Below are positions 1 through 5,072 of a DNA stretch of 5,072 bases, in pieces (position 1 is the stretch's first letter; every line of letters starts with the position of its first letter). Source of the stretch: Armatimonadota bacterium (GTDB lineage: Bacteria > Sysuimicrobiota > Sysuimicrobiia > Sysuimicrobiales > JACQTN01); contig JACQTN010000590.1 of assembly GCA_016210785.1 (NCBI GenBank), positions 1 through 5,072 of the forward strand, in the 5' to 3' direction. Below the pieces are notes generated by a model. The model had not been told where the DNA came from. It worked only from the letters and a program-made list of their open reading frames with translations, and ran no database searches. The position numbers were made by a program, and so were the translations under genes.

Positions 1-1
1 G

Positions 2-1315
2 AGTTGTGTCTTCGACCGGGCCTACCCGGAGGCGCTGCCCACCATCTGCTTCCGGCGCGGCATCCACACCGGCGTACGGGCGTTCCCCTTCCGCGACTAC
101 GCGCCGCGCAAGGGCGACCCCGTGCAATTGCCCGGGTGGCAGCCGGTTCCCGAGCACCAGACCACGCTGGCCGAGGGCCTGCTGGAGGCCGGGTACCAGA
201 CGGCGCTCATCACCGACAACTTCCATCTGTTCAAGCCCTCCATGAACTTCGCGCGCGGGTTCACCCAGTGGGATCTGGTGCGCGGTCAGGTGGTGGATCT
301 CTACCGCGGTCCCCATCCGGACCTGGAGCGCAACCTGGACCGTTTCGTGGTGGACGAGATCCGCGGCACCGCGGCGATGGAGATGCTCCTCCAGTTCAGC
401 GCCAACAACCGGGGCCGGTTCCGCGAGGAGGACTGGACCCCCGCGCAGGTCTTCCTGCGGGCCGCGGACTGGCTGGCCACGTACCGCGACGGGGGGAAGT
501 TCTTCCTGTGCATCGACTCCTTCGATCCCCACGAACCGTGGGACCCGCCGCGCGAGTACGTGGAGCGATACGACCCGGGCTACGCGGGCAAGGCGGTCAT
601 CCAGCCGGTGTACGGCGCCAGCAGTTATCTCTCGCCGGCGGAGCTGAACCATGTCCGCGCGCTGTACGCCGGTGAGGTCACGCTGGTGGACCGCTGGTTC
701 GGGTACTTCATGGACAAACTCGACGCGCTGGGCCTGGCCCGGGACACCCTGGTGGTGGTGGTCTCGGACCACGGGATCTGCATCGGGGAGCACGGCCTGA
801 TGGGCAAGCTGCCCTGGGGAATGTACCCGGAGGTGATGGATCTCGTCCTGATGATCCGCCACCCGGACGGCCTGGGGGCGGGCCGGCGCGTCTCCTCCTT
901 CGCGTATCAGATCGACGCGGTGGCGACGATGCTGGAGGCCGCCGGCGTTGGCGGGGAGGGCCTCGACGGCGTGAGCCTGCTGCCGGTCATGGCGGGGCGG
1001 CCGGGCGCGGCACGGACGCACGCCACCTCCATCTTCCTGGACTACGTGTGGGCGCGGAACGACCGGCACTGGTTCATCGAGCGTAACGACGGTCGGGTCC
1101 GTTTCCTCTACGATCTCGACCTGGACCGGCGCTTTGAGACCAATCTCGCCCTCACCCGCCCCGATCTGGCGGACGAGATGCACCGGAGGATCCTGGCGGA
1201 CGCCGGCGGCGAGGTCCCGATCTATCCGCCCATCCCCGTGAGCGCGCTGGGGGCGTCCTGGTACAGGCGGTTCCAGATGGACCTGCGCCGGGGCGCACCG
1301 CAGCCCAACGTGTAG
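2..1315 (+). CDS. Sulfatase / alkaline-phosphatase-superfamily hydrolase, 5' truncated by the window edge
   Basis: The reading frame is open from base 2 with no start codon, so the gene begins upstream; 437 residues are visible and the stop is TAG. Members of this superfamily (Pfam sulfatase fold) hydrolyse sulfate or phosphate esters. Visible marks, numbered from the fragment start: a nucleophile segment at residues 13-24 (PTICFRRGIHTG); a DPHEPW motif with D175 and H177; a metal-site DHG with D256 and H257; GEHG with H264, followed by K269; and the typical tail at about 368-383 (FLYDLD...ETNLA). The N-terminal strand with the paired metal-binding Asp residues is missing, probably about 45-50 residues, so a signal peptide cannot be judged. 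The fold is clear. The substrate is not: the residue aligned with the sulfatase formylglycine Cys/Ser is Thr14, which makes sulfatase chemistry doubtful and a phosphodiesterase or phosphatase possible. It precedes the ABC importer genes on the same strand, but the 109-base gap leaves co-transcription unproven. Confidence 0.5.
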   Translation, partial: SCVFDRAYPEALPTICFRRGIHTGVRAFPFRDYAPRKGDPVQLPGWQPVPEHQTTLAEGLLEAGYQTALITDNFHLFKPSMNFARGFTQWDLVRGQVVDLYRGPHPDLERNLDRFVVDEIRGTAAMEMLLQFSANNRGRFREEDWTPAQVFLRAADWLATYRDGGKFFLCIDSFDPHEPWDPPREYVERYDPGYAGKAVIQPVYGASSYLSPAELNHVRALYAGEVTLVDRWFGYFMDKLDALGLARDTLVVVVSDHGICIGEHGLMGKLPWGMYPEVMDLVLMIRHPDGLGAGRRVSSFAYQIDAVATMLEAAGVGGEGLDGVSLLPVMAGRPGAARTHATSIFLDYVWARNDRHWFIERNDGRVRFLYDLDLDRRFETNLALTRPDLADEMHRRILADAGGEVPIYPPIPVSALGASWYRRFQMDLRRGAPQPNV

Positions 1316-1412
1316 TGGAGTGCCGCCCGGCGGCGGACGATCTGCGACGACGCGAGAGGAGGGAGCAAACGGCTGCGAGGACGGGCAGGGCAACAGGTCA
1401 GGTGAGATGAGT

Positions 1413-1417
1413 GGAGG
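1413..1417 (+). promoter_or_regulatory. Shine-Dalgarno site of the solute-binding protein
   Basis: GGAGG ends seven bases before the ATG at 1425. This fixes the start at the codon just before a clean signal peptide, in preference to the in-frame GTG at 1320 or the ATG at 1407. The rest of the 109-base gap from the hydrolase stop shows no convincing promoter boxes and no terminator with a T-tract. It does contain a purine-rich GAGGAGGGA at 1356-1364 with no start codon at a suitable distance. Confidence 0.5.
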
Positions 1418-1424
1418 TGCCGAC

Positions 1425-2684
1425 ATGGCAAAGCGACTGATGCTGGTGGTAATCATTGGGCTGCTCGCGGGTGTTCCCTCGGTGAGCCTCGGCGCACCCG
1501 CCGGGCCGGTGGAGATCACGGCCGCCATCACGCTGGGGATCAACCTGGACGTGGCGCGGCCGGTGACCGACCGGTTCAACGCGTCACAGAATGAGGTGCG
1601 TGTCAAGATCGACGCGATCCCGTGGACCTCCATCTTCGAGAAGATGATGATCGAGTTCTCCACAGGGCGTCCCTCCCACGACGTGCTGATGCACAGCATG
1701 TCCATGTTCCCGAGCCTGGTGCGGGCCGGGTACCTGGAGCCCCTGGACGCCTACTTCGAGCGCAAGGACCTGGTGGACAAGGCGGCGTTCGACCTCAAGG
1801 ACTTCCCCGAAAGCCTGATGCCGCGGGAGCGCGGGAAGCTCTACCACCTGCCCTACATGACCGGGCCGCAGATTCTCTTCTACCGCGAGGACCTGCTGCG
1901 CGCAGCCGGCCTGGGCGTGCCCTCCACCACGGAGGAGTTCATGGCCGCGGTGAAGCGGCTGCACAACCCCCAGCGGGGTATGTACGGCACGGTGCTGCAC
2001 GGCATCCGGTCCGGCGCCGGGGGCAACACCTATCACTTCTACCCGTTCCTGTTCTCCTTCGGCGGCAACATCGTGGACGCCCAGGGCCGCACGGCGATCG
2101 ACAGCCCGGAGGCGATCCGGGCCCTGGAGTACTGGCTGGAGCTGGGCCGGAACGCGCCGCCGGACGCCATCAACTTTGGCGCGGGCCCGGCCTCTGAGTC
2201 CATGATGGCCGGCAACGTGGCCCTGATGGTCACCTACGCCGACCACTACGCCCGGTTCCTGGATCCGAAGCGCTCCAAGATCGCCAGCACCATCCGCTGG
2301 GCGCCGTTCCCCCGGGGACCCGTGGGCCGGGGCATCGCCGTCGCACACGTGTGGAGCGTGTCCATCTCCCGCTACTCCAGGCAGAAGGAGGCCGCCTTCA
2401 AGTACATCGCCTACTTGCTCAGCAAGCAGGCGATGCCGGAGTACGTGAAGGCCGGCGGCGTCCCGCCGCGCCAGTCGATCCTGACGGCCCCCGATGCGCC
2501 GCCCGCGTTCCGGCTGTCCGCGGAGGGACTGAAGACGGCGCGGGGCGTGCCGCTGGACCATCAGTACATCCGCATGGAAGAGATCCTGTCGGTAGAGCTG
2601 AGCAACGCGCTCGCCGGGAAGAAGAACGCCGCGCAGGCCTTGCGGGACGCCGCGGCGGAGATCCGGAGGATCCGCGGCCGCTAG
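1425..2684 (+). CDS. ABC transporter extracellular sugar-binding protein, family 1 (CUT1 type)
   Basis: The protein has 419 residues, the usual length for family 1 solute-binding proteins (MalE/UgpB-like), which capture a sugar or sugar derivative outside the membrane and deliver it to the permeases. The N-terminus is a Sec signal peptide: basic MAKR, a hydrophobic core at about residues 5-20, and likely cleavage near residue 23 (SLG/AP). There is no Cys for lipid attachment, so the protein is periplasmic or held in another way. Family features follow: an N-terminal lobe with a helix around 45-52 and GRPSHDVLM at 81-89; the hinge-region pattern HLPYMTGPQILFYREDLLRA at 141-160, then PSTTEEF at 166-172; and in the C-terminal lobe AGNVALMV at 272-279 and KEAAFKYIAYLLSKQ at 331-345. 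The permease genes follow after 77 bases. The ligand cannot be read from the sequence; the neighbouring AnmK-like kinase suggests an amino sugar or anhydro-sugar. The start was chosen from the Shine-Dalgarno and the signal peptide. Confidence 0.5.
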   Translation: MAKRLMLVVIIGLLAGVPSVSLGAPAGPVEITAAITLGINLDVARPVTDRFNASQNEVRVKIDAIPWTSIFEKMMIEFSTGRPSHDVLMHSMSMFPSLVRAGYLEPLDAYFERKDLVDKAAFDLKDFPESLMPRERGKLYHLPYMTGPQILFYREDLLRAAGLGVPSTTEEFMAAVKRLHNPQRGMYGTVLHGIRSGAGGNTYHFYPFLFSFGGNIVDAQGRTAIDSPEAIRALEYWLELGRNAPPDAINFGAGPASESMMAGNVALMVTYADHYARFLDPKRSKIASTIRWAPFPRGPVGRGIAVAHVWSVSISRYSRQKEAAFKYIAYLLSKQAMPEYVKAGGVPPRQSILTAPDAPPAFRLSAEGLKTARGVPLDHQYIRMEEILSVELSNALAGKKNAAQALRDAAAEIRRIRGR

Positions 2685-2703
2685 TGGGAGCACGGTGGTG
2701 ACC

Positions 2704-2732
2704 GTGGGCGGCCCGGCACGCTGGCCGCCCAC
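2704..2732 (+). promoter_or_regulatory. Perfect 10-bp stem-loop between binding-protein and permease genes
   Basis: GTGGGCGGCC at 2704-2713 is the exact reverse complement of GGCCGCCCAC at 2723-2732, with a 9-base loop (CGGCACGCT). Beyond a C-C mismatch, three more pairs can form (2700-2702 with 2734-2736). It lies 20-48 bases past the binding-protein stop and ends 29 bases before the permease ATG. No T-tract follows, so a classical intrinsic terminator is unlikely. The position fits the known pattern in which a 3' hairpin protects or limits transcripts so that binding protein is made in excess over permeases, as with malE-malF. That role is inferred. Confidence 0.5.
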
Positions 2733-2761
2733 CGTCCCCCGGCGCCGGCCGCCCTGCGCCC

Positions 2762-3640
2762 ATGCTCGCCAGGTTCGGGAAGAGCGCGTCTCTGCCGTAC
2801 CTTTTCGTGGCACCGGCAGTCCTGCTGCTGCTGGCCATCAGCGCCTATCCCATCGTCTTCCAGTTCCTGCTTAGCTTCACCAACCTGAACCTGGCGTTTC
2901 CCGCCGAGGCCCAGCGGTACTTCGGGAACTATCCGCGCCTGCTGGCCGATCCGCGGTTCTGGTCCTCCGGCGTGGTGCTGGTCAAGCTGTGGCTGGGCGG
3001 CCTGGCGCTGACCATGCTCTTGGGGACGGCCATCGCGCTGGCGGCGTTCCGTGCCACCTTCGCCCGCCGGCTGATGCCGGTGCTCATCCTCCCCATGGTG
3101 GCGACGCCGGTGGTCATGGCGCACTTCTTCCAGTACCTGTACTCCAGCGACTACGGGCTGATCCGGTTCCTGCTGGAGCGCGTCCGTCTCTATCCCGGGT
3201 TCAATATCTCCACGCAGGCGGGGACGGTCCTATACTCGCTCATCGTGATCGACACCTGGCAGTGGACGCCCTTCGTCATGCTGATCGTATGGGCGGGCCT
3301 CGTGTCGATTCCCCAGGAGCTGCTGGACGCGGTGCGGGTGGACGGCGCGTCGGGGGCGGCCACGCTGTGGCACCTGATCCTCCCCGCCGTCTCCGGCGAG
3401 CTGGCCGCGGCGGCCCTGTTCCGCACCGTGGAGGGACTTCGCGCGTTTGTCATCATCTGGGGCCTGACGCGTGGCGGTCCGGGGACCGCCAGCGAGGTCA
3501 CCAGCATCTACATCTACAACACCGCGTTCCGCTCCCTCGACCTTGGCTACGCGGCGGCGCAGGGCATGGCGCTCCTGGTCTTCGCCCTGGCCGTGTCGCT
3601 GCTGCTGCTGCGGGTCGTGGCGCGGACGCGGGCACAGTGA
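2762..3640 (+). CDS. ABC sugar transporter permease, MalF/UgpA-like (first permease)
   Basis: The protein has 292 residues, a normal length for the shorter MalF-type permeases of CUT1 importers. It forms half of the membrane channel. Six hydrophobic segments are visible at about residues 11-34, 70-96, 102-126, 154-180, 208-233 and 262-287. The cytoplasmic EAA loop that docks on the ATPase runs from about 185 to 209 (QELLDAVRVDG, then LWHLILPA), with the conserved Asp194-Gly195. The RGGPGTASEV segment near 237-246 and the following YIYNTAF are typical of this family. ATG 2762 is the first start in the frame: the frame opens after a TGA at 2699-2701 and has no ATG, GTG or TTG before it. No Shine-Dalgarno is visible in the very C-rich stretch upstream. 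The second permease follows after 28 bases, so the two are surely co-transcribed. Confidence 0.5.
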   Translation: MLARFGKSASLPYLFVAPAVLLLLAISAYPIVFQFLLSFTNLNLAFPAEAQRYFGNYPRLLADPRFWSSGVVLVKLWLGGLALTMLLGTAIALAAFRATFARRLMPVLILPMVATPVVMAHFFQYLYSSDYGLIRFLLERVRLYPGFNISTQAGTVLYSLIVIDTWQWTPFVMLIVWAGLVSIPQELLDAVRVDGASGAATLWHLILPAVSGELAAAALFRTVEGLRAFVIIWGLTRGGPGTASEVTSIYIYNTAFRSLDLGYAAAQGMALLVFALAVSLLLLRVVARTRAQ

Positions 3641-3654
3641 GCGCGGCGATGCGC

Positions 3655-3662
3655 GGGGGGGG
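3655..3662 (+). repeat. G8 homopolymer tract just upstream of the second permease start
   Basis: Eight consecutive G residues end six bases before the ATG at 3669. They occupy the place of the Shine-Dalgarno and could pair with the CCUCC of 16S rRNA using G-U wobble. A tract of this length is prone to slippage in replication and to miscounting in sequencing; either would alter only spacing, not the coding frame. Confidence 0.5.
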
Positions 3663-3668
3663 CGTGGC

Positions 3669-4547
3669 ATGAGTGGGGCGGGACGCGTGAGGGGTGAGGC
3701 GGGCCCGCTCCGGCCTGGGGGCCGGTGGCGCCTGGACCTGGGCCTGTGGGCGGCCAACGGGGCGCTGGTGGCGTACATCGTCATTTCGCTGGTGCCGCTG
3801 GCGTGGCTGTTGATCACCTCCTTCAAGTATCAGGTGGACATGTTCGCGCGTCCACCCCGGCTCCTTTTCACGCCGACCCTCGACCACTACGTGACCGTGC
3901 TGGGCAAGAGCAACTTCCCCAGCTACGTGAAGAACAGCCTGCTGGCGGGCGGCCTCGCCACCGGGGCGAGCCTCGTTATCGGCTCGCTGTGCGCCTACGG
4001 CATCGCGCGATTCGACTTCCGCGGCCGCGGCGCCATCCTGCTGTGGGTCCTGGTGGTGCGCCTGATCCCGCCGCTGGCGCTCATCATCCCGTTCTACATG
4101 ATGCTGCGCAGCCTGGGCCTGTACGACACGGTCCTGGGCCTGGGCATCGTGTACCTGAGCCTCAACCTGCCCCTCACCGTCTGGCTGATGACCACCTATT
4201 TCGCGGAGGTGCCGGTGGCGGTGGAGGAGGCGGCGATGGTGGACGGGTGCAGCCGCATCGGCGCCCTGTGGCGCGTGGTCCTGCCCCTGACCGCGCCGGG
4301 TCTGGTGGCCACCTCCGTGATCACCCTGATCTTCTCGTGGAACGAGTTTCCGTTCGCCCTGATGCTGACCGCCGGCGAGGCCAAGACGGCGCCCGTCTCC
4401 ATCACCGAGTGGCTGGTGGAGCGCGGGCTGCTGTGGGGCGAGCTGTCGGCGTCGGGCACACTCATCATCCTTCCCGTCCTCATCTTCGCCGCCTTCGTGC
4501 AGCGCCATCTGGTCAGGGGGCTGACGATCGGCGCCGTGAAGTCGTGA
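3669..4547 (+). CDS. ABC sugar transporter permease, MalG/UgpE-like (second permease)
   Basis: The protein has 292 residues and is the partner of the preceding permease. It shows the MalG-type architecture: a basic cytoplasmic N-terminus of about 25 residues, then hydrophobic segments at about 27-50, 88-112, 121-145, 151-176, 208-232 and 262-286. The family pattern FKYQVDMFARPPRL lies at 52-65, and NFPSYVKNSLL, typical of the stretch before the second membrane segment, at 82-92. The EAA loop is well preserved (VEEAAMVDG at 185-193, LWRVVLPL at 200-207) and is followed by FSWNEFPFALML at 232-243, a strong CUT1 marker. The start at 3669 was chosen for its distance from the G-rich tract. The frame is open further upstream, but that part overlaps the first permease and does not resemble the family. 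An in-frame GTG at 3687 is a weaker alternative. The kinase-like gene follows after 25 bases. No ATPase gene lies in the window. Confidence 0.5.
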   Translation: MSGAGRVRGEAGPLRPGGRWRLDLGLWAANGALVAYIVISLVPLAWLLITSFKYQVDMFARPPRLLFTPTLDHYVTVLGKSNFPSYVKNSLLAGGLATGASLVIGSLCAYGIARFDFRGRGAILLWVLVVRLIPPLALIIPFYMMLRSLGLYDTVLGLGIVYLSLNLPLTVWLMTTYFAEVPVAVEEAAMVDGCSRIGALWRVVLPLTAPGLVATSVITLIFSWNEFPFALMLTAGEAKTAPVSITEWLVERGLLWGELSASGTLIILPVLIFAAFVQRHLVRGLTIGAVKS

Positions 4548-4560
4548 AGTACGGGAAGAC

Positions 4561-4566
4561 AGGAGG
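4561..4566 (+). promoter_or_regulatory. Strong Shine-Dalgarno of the AnmK-like gene
   Basis: AGGAGG lies six bases before the GTG at 4573, which decides the start. The overlapping TTG at 4571 is in another frame whose translation resembles no protein family. This is the strongest ribosome binding site in the window. Confidence 0.5.
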
Positions 4567-4572
4567 CCCATT

Positions 4573-5072
4573 GTGTCGAGACTGGCCACGCTGCTCCGGC
4601 GCTACGCGGACACGCCCACCCGCACCCTTATCGCGCTCCACAGCGGGACCTCTGCCGACGGCATCATGGCCGCGCTCCTGCGCGTGTCGGGATCGCAGGA
4701 GACGGCGCGCGCGGAGGTGGTGAGGTTCCGGGGGTTCTCGTACCCCGCGGCGTTCCGCGAGAAGCTGGTGGAGCTGTTTGCGCGGGAGACTTCCACGGTC
4801 CCCAAGTTCGGCCAGGCGCACTTCTATCTGGGTGAACTGTTCGCGCAGGCGGCACACGGCCTGGCCCGGGAGGCGGGCGTGGCCATGGAGGCCGTAGACG
4901 CCATCGTCTGCTCGGGTCAGATCACCTTCCACATCCGGCGCGGGCAGGATGCGCGAGATCGGTGGATCGGGGACGCGGAGATCCCCGCGGCGCTGGACAC
5001 GGGGGAGGGCACGGTCATCGCGGAGCGCACCGGCCGCCTGGTCGTCACCAACATGCGCAGCCGGGACATGGC
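4573..5072 (+). CDS. Divergent anhydro-N-acetylmuramic acid kinase (AnmK)-like protein, 3' truncated by the window edge
   Basis: The frame runs from GTG 4573 to the edge without a stop, giving 166 complete codons of an expected 370 or so. AnmK hydrolyses the 1,6-anhydro bond of anhydro-N-acetylmuramic acid and phosphorylates it with ATP to MurNAc-6-phosphate in the cytoplasm, a step in cell-wall recycling. The family is recognised by the N-terminal phosphate motif HSGTSADG at residues 23-30 (E. coli MSGTSLDG), a YPAAFREKL helix at 57-65, LGELFAQAAHGL at 86-97, the strand VDAIVCSGQITFH at 108-120 (E. coli has AIGCHGQTVWH) and IAERTGRLVV at 149-158 followed by RSRD at 162-165. Several signature residues differ and there are about 11 extra residues between the GQ and ERTG motifs, so this is a divergent member and its substrate may not be anhydroMurNAc. 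The catalytic Asp of the family (in DTGPGN) lies past the edge. Its close linkage to the importer suggests that it acts on the imported sugar. Confidence 0.5.
   Translation, partial: MSRLATLLRRYADTPTRTLIALHSGTSADGIMAALLRVSGSQETARAEVVRFRGFSYPAAFREKLVELFARETSTVPKFGQAHFYLGELFAQAAHGLAREAGVAMEAVDAIVCSGQITFHIRRGQDARDRWIGDAEIPAALDTGEGTVIAERTGRLVVTNMRSRDM

Noticed and set aside
4..675. 223-codon plus-strand frame starting at the left edge
   Set aside because: It overlaps the hydrolase in another frame and translates to Arg/Gly/Pro-rich nonsense without family features.
1322..1334. Small hairpin (5-bp stem, 3-base loop) after the hydrolase stop
   Set aside because: It is short, made only of G and C in a GC-rich spacer, and not followed by a T-tract, so a terminator call is not supported.
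1320..1424. 35-residue N-terminal extension of the binding protein from GTG 1320
   Set aside because: It would put a hydrophilic stretch before the signal peptide; ATG 1425 has a good Shine-Dalgarno.
2739..2748. Perfect palindrome CCGGCGCCGG before the first permease
   Set aside because: A ten-base G/C palindrome is expected by chance at this composition and no second copy or operator partner is seen.
1584..2813. 409-codon open frame on the minus strand opposite the binding-protein gene
   Set aside because: Its translation is low-complexity, rich in Arg, Gly, His and Val, with no recognisable domain; it is the mirror of GC-biased codons in the real gene.
3498..4589. 363-codon open frame on the minus strand opposite the second permease
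   Set aside because: It is rich in Gln, His, Asp and Arg with no fold or membrane segment, while the plus strand encodes a clear permease.
4571..4723. TTG start at 4571 after the strong Shine-Dalgarno
   Set aside because: That frame stops at 4723 and has no family similarity, whereas GTG 4573 gives the AnmK-like protein.

Overview
The window is GC-rich throughout (roughly two-thirds G+C by eye, with strongly GC-biased third codon positions) and is almost fully coding on the plus strand. The gene set, the GC content, the GTG start after an AGGAGG Shine-Dalgarno and the lack of a lipobox on the binding protein suggest a high-GC, probably uncultured free-living bacterium. Candidates are an Armatimonadota, Chloroflexota or Actinomycetota type lineage. 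That placement is inference only, because no taxonomic marker gene is present.

Layout. (1) Bases 2-1315 hold the 3' part of a sulfatase / alkaline-phosphatase-superfamily hydrolase that runs in from the left edge. (2) A 109-base gap leads to a secreted family 1 (CUT1-type) extracellular solute-binding protein at 1425-2684. (3) A 77-base gap holds a perfect 10-bp stem-loop and is followed by a MalF/UgpA-like permease at 2762-3640. (4) After 28 bases containing a G8 tract comes a MalG/UgpE-like permease at 3669-4547. (5) After 25 bases and a strong Shine-Dalgarno comes the 5' part of a divergent anhydro-N-acetylmuramic acid kinase (AnmK)-like gene, 4573 to the right edge. No RNA genes, mobile elements, CRISPR arrays or integration sites are visible.

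How the genes fit together. The binding protein and two permeases form an ABC sugar importer that lacks its own ATPase here, as is common for CUT1 systems that share an MsmX/MalK-type ATPase encoded elsewhere. The kinase directly downstream would be the natural first intracellular enzyme. AnmK-family kinases hydrolyse the 1,6-anhydro bond of an anhydro-sugar while phosphorylating it, so the imported compound may be an anhydro-amino sugar, another 1,6-anhydro sugar or a related cell-wall sugar. The upstream hydrolase may remove a sulfate or phosphate-type ester from the same substrate, but its place in the pathway is less certain.

The main oddities are three. The hydrolase has Thr, not Cys or Ser, where sulfatases carry the formylglycine precursor. 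The AnmK-like protein has substitutions in several family signature motifs. A stable hairpin separates the binding-protein gene from the permease genes. Nothing here proves a wholly new system. The most plausible novelty is the specificity of this hydrolase-importer-kinase cassette.
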